From contig NZ_BMFG01000012.1 in assembly GCF_014638005.1 (NCBI RefSeq), forward strand, positions 1 through 64,000: a DNA stretch of 64,000 nt. Direction: 5' to 3'. The stretch is from Flavobacterium orientale. Its GTDB lineage: Bacteria; Bacteroidota; Bacteroidia; Flavobacteriales; Flavobacteriaceae. The notes beneath the pieces are model-generated. The model saw only the letters and a program-made list of their open reading frames with translations, was not told the origin of the DNA and made no database searches. The position numbers and the translations under genes were made by a program. Positions within the stretch are counted from its first letter, which is position 1, and every line of letters starts with the position of its first letter. Below, one piece after another: positions 17,361 to 28,000 of this stretch.

Positions 17361-18371
17361 ATGAAAACAGCAAAAATAGCTTTACACTCAAGGGTCTTGC
17401 TCTTGATTGTAACAGGATTGTTTTTTGGGTCACTTTATTTTCCCATGTGGCAAATTGATTTAGATGCTCCGCAATATCCTGAAGGATTGGTGTTAAAATT
17501 ACATGCTCACAAAATTGGTGGCGATGTTGAAATAATCAATGGACTAAACCATTACATCGGCATGGCAACTTTGCATACCGAAAACTTCATCGAATTTAAA
17601 ATATTACCTTATATTATTGGGTTTTTTGGTCTTTTTGCACTAGCAATGGCTATAATTGCTAAAAGAAAAGGTGTTGTGGCTCTATTCAGTGCGTTTATCC
17701 TATTTACCATTTTAGCAGGTGTCGATTTTTACCGCTGGAACTACGAATATGGACATAATTTAGACCCCAATGCCGCGATAAAAGTACCGGGAATGTCTTA
17801 TCAACCGCCGTTAATTGGCTACAAACAATTATTGAATTTTGGTGCGTATTCGGTACCGGATATCGGTGGGTGGATGTTGATAACTGGCGGATTGCTCATC
17901 TTTATTGTTTTAACGTTAGAATTCAAATGGTACCAACGTTTTATGAAAGCAAAAGTGGCTTTGTTACTTGTACCCATTTTTTTTCTTACAGCTTGTGGAA
18001 GCAATGAAGCACAGCCGATTAAATTAAATACCGATGCGTGCGAATTTTGTAAAATGCCGGTATCTGACGGTAAATTCGGAGCAGAAATTCAAACCCAAAA
18101 AGGTCGTTTTTATATGTTTGATGACATCTCCTGCTTGGTGAATTACTGCGAGGAAAATAAATCCACAAAAGTAAAAAGTTATTACGTGCATGACTACACC
18201 CAAAACAACCAATTGATTGATGCAACTAAAGCATTCTATATTAAAGGCGGCGATATCAATAGTCCGATGCACGGAAATATTGCAGCATTTGCTACCTTTT
18301 CAGATGCCCAAAATTTTGGTGATAAATTAAAAGCCACAGCCATTAGTTGGAACGAAATTTTAAATCAGTAA
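17361..18371 (+). CDS. nosL: Fused nos membrane protein and NosL
   Basis: The protein has 336 residues in two parts. Residues 1-205 hold about five membrane segments with long extracytoplasmic loops (MWQIDLDAPQYPEGL and a region around YEYGHNLDPNAAIK). After the last segment, an internal lipobox-like LTACGSNEAQP leads into a NosL domain with CEFCKMPVSDGKFGAEIQ and FDDISCLVNYCEE. NosL is a copper chaperone for NosZ. In classical clusters NosL is a separate lipoprotein, so this is a fusion of a clade II nos membrane protein with NosL. The internal lipobox might still be processed. Confidence 0.85.
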   Translation: MKTAKIALHSRVLLLIVTGLFFGSLYFPMWQIDLDAPQYPEGLVLKLHAHKIGGDVEIINGLNHYIGMATLHTENFIEFKILPYIIGFFGLFALAMAIIAKRKGVVALFSAFILFTILAGVDFYRWNYEYGHNLDPNAAIKVPGMSYQPPLIGYKQLLNFGAYSVPDIGGWMLITGGLLIFIVLTLEFKWYQRFMKAKVALLLVPIFFLTACGSNEAQPIKLNTDACEFCKMPVSDGKFGAEIQTQKGRFYMFDDISCLVNYCEENKSTKVKSYYVHDYTQNNQLIDATKAFYIKGGDINSPMHGNIAAFATFSDAQNFGDKLKATAISWNEILNQ

Positions 18372-18378
18372 AGAGATC

Positions 18379-19608
18379 ATGAACCGATTGTGCCTCCTTT
18401 TTTTGTTTGTTGTTGCTACTTTTCAGGCTCAAGTGCTGGAAGTAGGAACAAACAAACCATTTAAAACCATCAAGCTGGCTCTAAAAGCTTCCAAGGCGGG
18501 CGACACAGTAATAGTGCATAAAGGATTGTACAAAGAAGGAAACATTCGTATCGATAAAAAAATTGTCTTTTTGGGAAAAGATTTCCCGGTTATAGATGGT
18601 CAGAAAAAAACAGAAGTACTTTCCATTCATGCCGATAGTGTCGTTGTCAAAGGATTCAAAGTAATCAACTCCGGCTATGCAGCCTTAGATGACCCTTGTG
18701 GGATTAAAGTCTACAATAAATCTTTTGTATTGATAGAAGGCAATCAACTCGACGATAACTTCTTCGGCATTTACATTCAAAACGGGAGAAACTGTATCGT
18801 TAAAAACAACACCATTATTGCTTACGGAAAAGAAGAACAACAAATCGGAAACGGCATTCACGCCTGGAAAAGTAATGACTTACAAATTATCGGAAACACC
18901 ATTCGAGGACATCGTGATGGTATCTATCTTGAATTTGTGCACGATTCAGTCATTTGGCGAAACATCGCAACCAATAATATTCGTTACGGATTGCATTTTA
19001 TGTTTTCCTCCAACGATTCTTATATTACCAATATTTTCAGAAATAATGGTGCGGGAGTTGCCGTCATGTTTTCTAAAAAGGTAACGATGATCAATAATTA
19101 TTTTGATGAAAACTGGGGAGCCTCCTCCTACGGACTTCTATTAAAAGAGATTTCAGATAGTTATATTCACTCCAACCATTTTAAAAACAATACCTCCGGA
19201 ATTTACATGGAAGGAACCAACCGCATCAAAATTGAAAAAAACAGCCTTCAAGGCAATGGTTGGGCCATGAAAATTCAAGCCAGTTGCATGGATAACGAAA
19301 TTGTAAACAACAATTTTCAAGGCAATACTTTTGATATGGGAACCAACGGAAGCTTAGTATTAAATACGTTCAACAACAACTATTGGGATAAATATGAAGG
19401 TTATGACATCAACAGAGATGGTTTGGGCGATGTGTCTTATCATCCGCTAAGCTTATTTGCCGTTTTGGTAGAAAAAAATCCCTCTGCCATGTTGTTGTTT
19501 CGAAGTTTCATGATCACGTTATTAGACAAATCCGAAAAGGTTTTACCTAGTATCACACCCGATAATTTTGTAGACAAAGCCCCACTGATGAAGCCCCTGA
19601 AGTTATGA
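18379..19608 (+). CDS. nosD: NosD periplasmic copper-site maturation protein
   Basis: The protein has 409 residues. The signal peptide ends near FQAQ. Repeated right-handed beta-helix (CASH/NosD) motifs follow, for example GIYIQNGRNCIVKNNTI and GIYMEGTNRIKIEKN. NosD works with the NosFY transporter to deliver sulfur or copper for Cu-Z assembly. It starts 8 nt after nosL and overlaps nosF by 4 nt (ATGA). Confidence 0.95.
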   Translation: MNRLCLLFLFVVATFQAQVLEVGTNKPFKTIKLALKASKAGDTVIVHKGLYKEGNIRIDKKIVFLGKDFPVIDGQKKTEVLSIHADSVVVKGFKVINSGYAALDDPCGIKVYNKSFVLIEGNQLDDNFFGIYIQNGRNCIVKNNTIIAYGKEEQQIGNGIHAWKSNDLQIIGNTIRGHRDGIYLEFVHDSVIWRNIATNNIRYGLHFMFSSNDSYITNIFRNNGAGVAVMFSKKVTMINNYFDENWGASSYGLLLKEISDSYIHSNHFKNNTSGIYMEGTNRIKIEKNSLQGNGWAMKIQASCMDNEIVNNNFQGNTFDMGTNGSLVLNTFNNNYWDKYEGYDINRDGLGDVSYHPLSLFAVLVEKNPSAMLLFRSFMITLLDKSEKVLPSITPDNFVDKAPLMKPLKL

Positions 19609-20312
19609 TAGAAATTAAAAATTTAAATAAAAAATTCGGGAAGTTAAACGTGCTCAGCGATGTTTCACTTACCTGTAAAAAGGGCGAATGTATTGCGTTG
19701 ATTGGCCCAAACGGTTGTGGAAAAACCACCTTGATTAAAACAATTTTAGGAATGGTTTTACCTGATGACGGTGCCATTAAATTCAATAAAAGAAGCATCG
19801 TCAAAGAGTATTTATACCGTTCAACTATTGGTTATATGCCACAAATTGGTCGCTATCCCGATACGATGACCATTGGTGGCGTAGTAGAAATGATTAAAGC
19901 AATTCGAAATTCAAATCAAGAATTGGACGAAGAATTATGGCACAGTTTCGACTTGGATACGATGGCCGATAAACAAATGCGAACGCTCTCCGGGGGAACC
20001 ACCCAAAAAGTAAGTGCTACGCTTGCTTTTTTATTCAATCCCGACGTATTGATTTTAGACGAACCCACCGCCGGATTAGACCCGTTGGCTTCAGAGATTT
20101 TGAAAGATAAAATCATCAAAGAAAAAGAAAAAGGGAAGTTGATTTTAATCACGTCACATTTGTTGAGCGAACTAGACGATTTGGTAACCGAAATTATTTT
20201 TATGCAAGAAGGTAAAGTTCATTTTCATAAAAAAGTAGCAGATCTGAAATCGGAAACCAACGAAACAAAAATTTCCAAAGCCATTGCAAGTATTCTAAAA
20301 CAAAAACAATGA
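19605..20312 (+). CDS. nosF: NosF ABC transporter ATPase
   Basis: The protein has 235 residues. The Walker A is GPNGCGKTTL, the signature motif LSGGTTQKV (Gly and Gln kept), and the Walker B VLILDEPTAGLDP. It powers the NosY membrane subunit at the inner membrane. It overlaps nosD and nosY by 4 nt each, so the three are translationally coupled. Confidence 0.95.
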   Translation: MIEIKNLNKKFGKLNVLSDVSLTCKKGECIALIGPNGCGKTTLIKTILGMVLPDDGAIKFNKRSIVKEYLYRSTIGYMPQIGRYPDTMTIGGVVEMIKAIRNSNQELDEELWHSFDLDTMADKQMRTLSGGTTQKVSATLAFLFNPDVLILDEPTAGLDPLASEILKDKIIKEKEKGKLILITSHLLSELDDLVTEIIFMQEGKVHFHKKVADLKSETNETKISKAIASILKQKQ

Positions 20313-21076
20313 ACAGAATCATCAAAATAATATTGACCGACATCTTGAAAAACAAAATTGTAGTGGTATATACGATCGTTTTGAGTTTGTTGTCGTGGAG
20401 TGCTTTTGGTTTAGAGGACAATAGTGCCAAAGGACTTTTAACCATTTTGAATGTTATTTTATTTACCGTTCCATTGGTTTCCATTTTATTTACGACCATC
20501 TATTTATACAACAGCTCTGAGTTTATCGAATTACTCTTGAGTCAGCCTATCAAACGAAATAAAATTTGGCAAAGTTTATTTTTTGGTTTAAGTGCTTCAA
20601 TGGTCTTTGCGTTTTTTATTGGAGCAGGAATTCCGTTGTTAGTCAATGCACCAAACGCTGTGGGTTTGATGATGATTTTAGTAGGCTGTTTGATTTCAGT
20701 TGTATTTATAGCACTAGCTTTTCTATGCTCAATTGTAACGCGTGACAAAGCCAAAGGAATCGGAATTGCCATCATGACTTGGCTTTATTTTGCTTTGATA
20801 TTTGACGGTTTAGTGCTTTTTCTTTTATTTCAACTTTCAGAATATCCCATTGAAAAAGCAATGGTCGCAGTAACGGCATTAAGTCCGATTGATTTGGCTA
20901 GAATTCAAATATTATTGCATTTGGATGTTTCAGCAATGATGGGGTATACTGGAGCTATTTTTAAAGATTTTTTTGGAACAACGGTAGGACTTTTTGCCTC
21001 GTTTGGATTGTTGCTACTTTGGATAGTAATCCCGTTCTATTTATCCTTGCGAAAATTCATCCGAAAAGATTTATAA
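20309..21076 (+). CDS. nosY: NosY ABC transporter permease
   Basis: The protein has 255 residues and six predicted membrane segments. The motif YLYNSSEFIELLLSQPIKRN follows the second segment, as in ABC-2-type NosY permeases. It partners NosF and NosD in maturation of NosZ. The globin gene follows after 19 nt. Confidence 0.93.
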   Translation: MNRIIKIILTDILKNKIVVVYTIVLSLLSWSAFGLEDNSAKGLLTILNVILFTVPLVSILFTTIYLYNSSEFIELLLSQPIKRNKIWQSLFFGLSASMVFAFFIGAGIPLLVNAPNAVGLMMILVGCLISVVFIALAFLCSIVTRDKAKGIGIAIMTWLYFALIFDGLVLFLLFQLSEYPIEKAMVAVTALSPIDLARIQILLHLDVSAMMGYTGAIFKDFFGTTVGLFASFGLLLLWIVIPFYLSLRKFIRKDL

Positions 21077-21095
21077 TAACTATAATTGAAAGGTG

Positions 21096-21467
21096 ATGAA
21101 AAAAGATATACAGAATAGAACAGACATCGTCCGATTGGTAAATGCATTCTACGAGAAGATAAAAACAGATAACGTCATTGGGTTTTTGTTCAATGAGGTG
21201 GCCCAAATTAATTGGGAAACGCACTTGCCAAAGATGTATGATTTTTGGGAAAACGTGTTATTTTTTACCGGAAACTTCGACGGAAATCCAATGCAAAAAC
21301 ACAAAGAGTTGCACAGCAAATGCCCGCTTTCTCATGCTCATTTTGAGCATTGGAATATAGTTTTCAGACAAACCGTAGACGAACTTTTTGAAGGTGAAAA
21401 AGCAGAAGAAATTAAAATGAGAGCTAAGAATATTTCGGATGTAATTATGTATAAAACTATAAATTAA
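21096..21467 (+). CDS. Group III truncated haemoglobin
   Basis: The protein has 123 residues. The order DFWENVLFF, then KHKELHSKCPLSHAHFEHWN, then FRQTVDELFEG fits the group III truncated globin fold. The F-helix His precedes CPL, and the Trp in EHWN is a group signature. These globins bind O2 or NO, and several are linked to NO detoxification. Sitting at the end of the nos operon and just before nrfHA supports NO protection. ATG 21096 is preferred to the GTG one codon earlier. Confidence 0.88.
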   Translation: MKKDIQNRTDIVRLVNAFYEKIKTDNVIGFLFNEVAQINWETHLPKMYDFWENVLFFTGNFDGNPMQKHKELHSKCPLSHAHFEHWNIVFRQTVDELFEGEKAEEIKMRAKNISDVIMYKTIN

Positions 21468-21549
21468 AATTTTGTTTAAATGATATTTATCGATTTTTAA
21501 CCGCTTTTTCATACCTTTACAATTGTTTAAATTTTGTTAAAATAACGCC

Positions 21550-22203
21550 ATGGCAGTTTTTCAGAAGTTCAAACGTTTTCTGTTTAAACACAGTTTGGTG
21601 CCTACCAAAAAATGGCGTATGCCTGCCACTTTTTTAATGGCTTGTATCGTCGGCCTCGGACTGTATGTGTTACGATTGAGTAATGCAGCTTCTTATCTTT
21701 CTGATGACCCTGAAGCTTGTGTCAATTGTCACATCATGACACCACAATACCTCACTTGGACGCACTCTTCTCACAGAGAAGTGGCCCATTGTAACGATTG
21801 TCACGTTCCTCACGATAATGTTTTTAATAAATACTACTTCAAAGCGAAAGACGGACTTTATCATGCCTCCATTTTTACCCTCAGGGCAGAACCGGAAGTT
21901 ATTCGTGCTTTAGAACCTTCCATTCGAGTGATTCAAAGCAATTGCGTGCGTTGCCACCAAGATCAAGTGACCGATGCCAAAATGGCTGCTTTTGTAGATA
22001 ACCATCAAGAACATCGCACCGACCGCCTGTGTTGGGATTGCCATAAAGAAGTGCCCCACGGAAAAGTAAAAAGCCTTTCGGCTGTGGGTCATCAAATTGA
22101 ACCTATTAAAACACACCTTCGCGAAGATCAACAAATCATTCCTGCCTGGCTGCAGAAAGAAATGAATAAAAACCAAACTAAATCAACACAACCAATTAAA
22201 TAA
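21550..22203 (+). CDS. nrfH: NrfH tetrahaem quinol dehydrogenase
   Basis: The protein has 217 residues. A single N-terminal membrane helix (about 26-44) precedes four haem sites: CVNCHIM, CNDCHVP, CVRCHQD and CWDCHKE. This is the NapC/NirT family. It takes electrons from menaquinol and feeds NrfA. nrfA starts 7 nt after its stop. The AT-rich 82-nt leader contains only a degenerate Fnr-like half-site, so its control remains open. Confidence 0.95.
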   Translation: MAVFQKFKRFLFKHSLVPTKKWRMPATFLMACIVGLGLYVLRLSNAASYLSDDPEACVNCHIMTPQYLTWTHSSHREVAHCNDCHVPHDNVFNKYYFKAKDGLYHASIFTLRAEPEVIRALEPSIRVIQSNCVRCHQDQVTDAKMAAFVDNHQEHRTDRLCWDCHKEVPHGKVKSLSAVGHQIEPIKTHLREDQQIIPAWLQKEMNKNQTKSTQPIK

Positions 22204-22210
22204 AGAAACT

Positions 22211-23698
22211 ATGAAAAATTGGGTACTTTTCATCATCACGGCAATAGTCGTTTTTTTACTCGGCATGTTGTCGTATTCCATAATGGACCGAAAAACGGAA
22301 GCCCGTTTTGCCTACCAACCCAAAGTACTTTTGGAAGGTATTGAACCACGCGATTCGGTGTGGGGGTTAAATTATCCACGTCAGTATCAGTCCTATATGA
22401 AAACAGCAGATACGACTTTTAGAGGTTATGTGTCAACCAGCGGTTTTAAAGATGCATTAAAAGACCAGCCTGAATTAGTCATTATTTGGGCCGGATATGC
22501 TTTTAGTAAAGACTACAACCAACCTCGCGGCCACGCCCATGCCGTTACAGATGTTCATAACAGTCTAAGAATCGGTGCTCCCATGAAAGCTGGTGATGGC
22601 GTGATGCCTTCCACTTGTTGGACTTGTAAAAGTCCGGATGTTCCTCGATTGATGAGCGAAATGGGTGTCACTGAATACTACAGTAAGAAATTATCAGATT
22701 TTGGTTCAGAAGTCATAAATCCGATTGGTTGTGCTGATTGTCACGACTCCAAAACCATGAATTTAACTATAACCCGTCCTGCTTTAATTGAAGCCTTTGA
22801 GGCCATGGGCAAAGATATCAGTAAAGCGTCTCATCAGGAAATGCGTTCGCTAGTGTGTGCTCAATGCCACGTGGAATATTATTTCAATAAAAATATACCG
22901 GGAAAAGAAGGGGCTGCTTATTTGGTGTTTCCATGGAAAGAAGGTATGACCGTAGAAGATATGGAACGGTATTATGATAACATCGATTTTGCAGACTGGG
23001 TACATCCCATTAGTAAAGCTAAAATGCTAAAAGCACAGCATCCCGACTATGAATTGTATATGATGGGAGTTCATGCCAAAAGAGGGGTATCTTGTGCCGA
23101 TTGTCACATGCCTTACAAATCAGAAGGCGGACAAAAGTTCACTGACCATCATATTGGCTCTCCCTTGGCCAATGTAGAAAATTCTTGTTTTGTATGCCAC
23201 CGGGAGAAAAAAGAAAGCTTGATTAACGATGTGTATGAACGGCAACAAAAAATAAAAGAAGGTTCTTCAAAATTACAAAAACTGATTGCCATGGCTCATA
23301 TCGAAGCTGCAAAAGCATGGGAATTGGGAGTAACAGAAGCTCAAATGAAGGACGTTTTAACGCTGATTCGTCACGCCCAATGGCGTTGGGATTTTTCAGT
23401 AGCATCACACGGAGCTGCCTTTCATGCTCCACTGGAAACCAGTCGCATGATTACATCAGCAACCGATAAAATTCAGGAAGCCCGATTAAAGTTAGCGAGA
23501 CTACTAGCTTCTAAAAATTTCAACCAACCGGTTCCAATGCCTGATTTTACAAGTAAAGATGCGTTGCAAAAATATATCGGTTTAGATATACCCAAAGAAA
23601 AAGCGGAAAAACAAGTGTATTTATCACAAATAGTTCCACAATGGATTCGTGACGGTAAAGCCAGAGAATCAAAAAAGAAGATTACTAAAGTCAATTAA
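22211..23698 (+). CDS. nrfA: Ammonia-forming pentahaem nitrite reductase
   Basis: The protein has 495 residues. One N-terminal hydrophobic signal or anchor is followed by five haem sites: CWTCK (the active-site haem with Lys, near residue 137), CADCHDS, CAQCHVEYY, CADCHMP and CFVCHRE. It reduces nitrite, and also NO, to ammonium in the periplasm. It is the catalytic partner of NrfH. Confidence 0.97.
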   Translation: MKNWVLFIITAIVVFLLGMLSYSIMDRKTEARFAYQPKVLLEGIEPRDSVWGLNYPRQYQSYMKTADTTFRGYVSTSGFKDALKDQPELVIIWAGYAFSKDYNQPRGHAHAVTDVHNSLRIGAPMKAGDGVMPSTCWTCKSPDVPRLMSEMGVTEYYSKKLSDFGSEVINPIGCADCHDSKTMNLTITRPALIEAFEAMGKDISKASHQEMRSLVCAQCHVEYYFNKNIPGKEGAAYLVFPWKEGMTVEDMERYYDNIDFADWVHPISKAKMLKAQHPDYELYMMGVHAKRGVSCADCHMPYKSEGGQKFTDHHIGSPLANVENSCFVCHREKKESLINDVYERQQKIKEGSSKLQKLIAMAHIEAAKAWELGVTEAQMKDVLTLIRHAQWRWDFSVASHGAAFHAPLETSRMITSATDKIQEARLKLARLLASKNFNQPVPMPDFTSKDALQKYIGLDIPKEKAEKQVYLSQIVPQWIRDGKARESKKKITKVN

Positions 23699-23716
23699 TT
23701 TTTAAATTCAAATCTC

Positions 23717-25027
23717 ATGAATACTAGTTGGAGGGGGGTGTGGTTGTCCTGCCTAATCCCTGTTATTGCTTTGGCTCAAGAGCCGGAAAAAGGAAAATTC
23801 GTCTTAGATGGTCAATTGTTACAACGGGCAGAATACCGCCACGGCCATATCGAACCCCTTTCAGAAGAACAAGAAGCAGCTAAGTTCATTACACACCGTG
23901 CCCGTTTGCAGGCTCACTATTCTTTCGAAAACCTTACCTTATTTATGTCGGTTCAAGACATCCGAACTTGGGGCGATAGTCCGCAGGTAAAACGCGATGA
24001 TAACAACCTGTCGCTTCACGAAGCTTGGGCTCATTACAAACTCGATAATGCCTGGTCTATCAAAGTTGGACGTCAAGAATTGAACTATGATAATGCTCGT
24101 TTTTTGGGAAATTTAGATTGGTTCATGCAAGGAAGAGCCCACGATTTTGCCATGATTAGTTACGAAAAAGGCAACCGAAAATTGCACATTGGTGGGGGAT
24201 ACAATCAAAACGGAGGAAATTTACCTGTAGCAGAGGCTCCCTTTGTAGTTCCTAATCAGTATAAAAGTGCCCAAATGCTCCGTTATGAAAACAAATCCGA
24301 AACATGGCATTATTCCTTTTTGGTGTGGAATGAGTCCCGTCAAAACGCACAGTTTGAAGGAAATCCTCATTTTGACAACCTAACTGTTGGTTTACCCACT
24401 TTGCAGTATACGCATGGAAAAAACCAATTCTCGGGATTTGCCTATTATCAAACCGGAAAGGATTTTATGGGTAAGTCGTTATCGGGTTATGATGTAAGTG
24501 CACAATATCAGCGTACGTTTTTTCATGATGAAACGGCCGGAAAGCGATTTCGTATGATTGCCGGATTCGAATTGATAAGCGGTACAAACACTACCGAAAT
24601 CGAGAATAATTATTCCTTCAATCCGCTGTATGGCACAAACCATTTATTCAACGGCTATATGGATGTTTTTTATGTGGCCAACCGGCACCTAAACTCAGTG
24701 GGATTGAACGATTATTACCTCAAAGGTCGCTATGATTTCTCGAAGAAATTTTTCACCCAATTGGATTATCATTATTTTCAGGCAAATGCCGAGGTAAATA
24801 ATGGTGTGGAAAATTTAAGTTCAGCTTTGGGTTCAGAAATTGATTTGAGTTTGGGCTACATAGTGAGTCCGGCTTTCTCCATTCAAGGTGGATATAGCCA
24901 TATGTTTCAAACCGATACCTACGACTTTATCAAAGGAGACAATTTACAACCTACACAAAACTGGGCCTATGTTATGCTAATTTTCAGACCCAACATGCCA
25001 CAAAAATTTATTGGAATTTTATTTTAA
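23717..25027 (+). CDS. Outer-membrane beta-barrel porin (alginate-export-like)
   Basis: The protein has 436 residues. The signal peptide ends at ALAQ. The rest alternates short strands and ends in a strand-like FRPNMPQKFIGILF. Motifs such as ITHRARLQAHYSFENL and SLHEAWAHYKLDNAWSIKVG resemble the alginate-export barrel family. Lying between nrfA and ccsBA, it may let nitrite or another small anion through the outer membrane. The substrate is inference. Confidence 0.75.
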   Translation: MNTSWRGVWLSCLIPVIALAQEPEKGKFVLDGQLLQRAEYRHGHIEPLSEEQEAAKFITHRARLQAHYSFENLTLFMSVQDIRTWGDSPQVKRDDNNLSLHEAWAHYKLDNAWSIKVGRQELNYDNARFLGNLDWFMQGRAHDFAMISYEKGNRKLHIGGGYNQNGGNLPVAEAPFVVPNQYKSAQMLRYENKSETWHYSFLVWNESRQNAQFEGNPHFDNLTVGLPTLQYTHGKNQFSGFAYYQTGKDFMGKSLSGYDVSAQYQRTFFHDETAGKRFRMIAGFELISGTNTTEIENNYSFNPLYGTNHLFNGYMDVFYVANRHLNSVGLNDYYLKGRYDFSKKFFTQLDYHYFQANAEVNNGVENLSSALGSEIDLSLGYIVSPAFSIQGGYSHMFQTDTYDFIKGDNLQPTQNWAYVMLIFRPNMPQKFIGILF

Positions 25028-25049
25028 ATGTAAGGAATAATTCAAAGTT

Positions 25050-28000
25050 ATGTTAAAAGCTCTTTCATTTGTGTTCTCCACAAAAATGGCCCTAGTAGTA
25101 TTACTGCTTTTAGCCACAGCCATGGCGGTAGCAACTTTTGTTGAAAATGATTTTGGAACACCCACTGCAAGAGCGTGGTTTTATGAAGCCTGGTGGTTTG
25201 AGCTGCTATTGTTGTGGCTGTCCGTTAATTTTTTATTGCATTTATCACAATACCAAATGCTGAACAAATTCAGCTGGCCTATTGGTATGTTTCATTTGGC
25301 ATTTATACTTATTTTGGTGGGTGCCGGCGTAACGCGTTATTTTAGTACCGAAGGACTGATGCACTTGCGAGAAGGACAAACCAACGATACTTTTTTTACT
25401 CAAAGTAAATATTTACAACTACAAACGGTGCAGGGCGAACCGGTTATTTATCAACAGCCTTTTACCTTGATTCCGCAGGGTTTCAAACCTTTTGAAAAAA
25501 ACATTGGTTGGAAAGAAGAATCTTGGAAAGTTCAGTTTAAAGGTTTTCATCCGAAAGCAGTGCTAGACCCGCAACCCGGGAATAAAGATTATTTCGAAAT
25601 TGCCGTCGCTCTCGGTCAAGACGGTAGAGAAGATGTGATGCTCGAAGTAGGCGAGACCGTTACCCTAAAAAATCAAACCTTAAGTCTGAATGCCGACAAA
25701 GAGGGGGATATACAAATTTTTAAACGCGATTCCACTTGGATAATCAAGTCAAAGGCTGCTTTGCAGATGATGGAAATGGCCACGCAAAAAATGAGTTTTT
25801 TACATGCAGGAGAAGAGCAAGTGTTGTTTCAACGCACCTTATATCAGTGGGAAGGTGGAGCTTTTGTGGTCAAGCAAATACACGAACAAATTCAATTGAG
25901 CTATCGAAGTACCGAGGAAGACCGCGATGATTTGCCTGATATTATACATTTTAGTTTACAAGACAGTCAAGGTAAGGAACTCGTGGAGCACTTTGTAAAA
26001 ATGGTCAGTTTTCAATCAGAATGGAAGTATTTTGAACACGAAGGAAATAAGTATAAAGTAACCTTCGGTTCTAAACCAATCGTTTTACCTTTTGCATTGC
26101 AACTTCAAAAATTTGAACTGGAGCGATATCCTGGGAGTCAAAGTCCGTCAAGTTATGCCAGTCAAGTACAAGTTATAGACGGTGATGAAAAATTCCCGTA
26201 CCGCATTTTTATGAATAATGTATTGGATCACCGCGGTTTTCGTTTTTACCAATCCTCCTACGATACTGATGAAAAAGGCTCAGTACTGTCGATCAATCAA
26301 GACCGTCCGGGAACAATTTTGACTTATTTAGGTTATTTTTTCCTTTCGCTTGGTATGTTTTTAGCCTTTTTTAGCAAAACTGGAAGATTCCGTAATTTGA
26401 ACCGCCAATTGCAAACATTACAAAAAACAACAGTTATTTTGTTGCTGTTTTTAATGAGTACTACTTGGGCGTTGGCACAAACACCTTCAAGAGCGATGGT
26501 AGTGGTTCCTGAAGATTTGGCTGCGAATTACGGCACTTTAATCGTTCAAGATATTGACGGAAGGATGAAGCCGATGAACACCTTGGCCAATGAAATTACA
26601 CGAAAAATACACGGGAAGTCAACGCTTCGGTTACCCGGTGAACAAGCGACTTTACATTTAACAGCAGAACAATTTTTGTTGGCCATGCAACTCGATCCAC
26701 AGGGATTTATGTTGCTGCCCATTATTAAAAATGACCACCACAAGTTGTCAAAGGTGTATGAAGTCATTTCCAAAAAACCAACACCGTATCTGGCGTTCCA
26801 AGATTTGGTAGATCGTGAAGGTGCCTACTTAATTCAAGCACTAGTGGAAGAAGCCAATCGATTAAAGCCGTCAGAGCGAAACGAAAGCCACAATGAAATT
26901 CTAAAATTAGATGAGCGATTCAATATTTTTTACGGATTAGTCAGCGGTGATTTTCTTCGGATTTTCCCCAATCGAAACGATACACAAAACACCTGGTTTA
27001 CGATGCATCAAAGCCAGCAAGGTTTTGATGAAGAAGACGCTACTTTTGTGCAAAATATCACCCCAATGTTCCTTACAGCCATCGAAAATGGATTAGAAAA
27101 ACAGGATTTCAGCGAAGCCGAAAAGGCACTCGACTATCTTCATCTATATCAACAAAAAGCGGGAGCGGAGGTCTATCCTTCCGCAACTCAAATTAGTGCG
27201 GAATTGCTCTATAACCGACTTCAATTAGGCAATCGCTTGTTTGGGTTGTTTTGGATAATTGGCATCGTACTGCTTGTGGTAGCTTTGGTAAAAATTTTCA
27301 ATACGTCACTAATATGGAACGTGCTCTGGAACGTGGGTGTTGTACTGTCCTGGCTTGGGTTGTTAGTCTTTACGTTTCATTTAATGCTCAGATGGTATAT
27401 AGCCAAACACCCTCCATGGAGTGATGGCTTTGAAATGTTGGTTTTTGTGGCTTGGGGGGTATTGTTCATTGGAATTGCTTTGGCAAAAAAATCCAGGTTT
27501 ACCTTACCTATGGGTTTACTGTTTTCGGGAACCTTATTGTTTGTGAGTTTCCTAGATTGGCTGAACCCTGAAATTACCAACCTAATGCCGGTTTTACATT
27601 CCTATTGGCTTAAGATACATGTTGCTGTTATTGTGAGCGGATATGCTCCTTTGGCTCTATCGGCAGTATTGGGCTTGTTGAGTTTGTTGTTGCTTATTTT
27701 CAAACCAAAGCAAGTGCCTCACAGTTGGTTTAAAAGCTTGCGTGAGTTGATGATAGTCAATGAAATGGCTTTGATGATTGGTTTGTATTTACTCACCGTC
27801 GGAACATTTTTAGGCGGCGTTTGGGCCAACGAAAGCTGGGGTCGCTATTGGGCTTGGGACCCAAAAGAAACTTGGGCCTTGATTTCGATTGTAATTTATG
27901 CGATTATTTTGCATTTTCGTTTGATTCCCGTTTTGCGAAATGTTTTGATATTTAATATAGTAGCTCTATGGGGTTTTTCTACAATCGTGATGACCTCATT

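Noticed and set aside
21480-21493. ATGAT-ATTT-ATCGA before nrfH as a seventh Fnr-like box
   Set aside because: The right half is degenerate and its centre is 38.5 nt from the nearest -7-like G, two bases off the spacing shared by the other sites.
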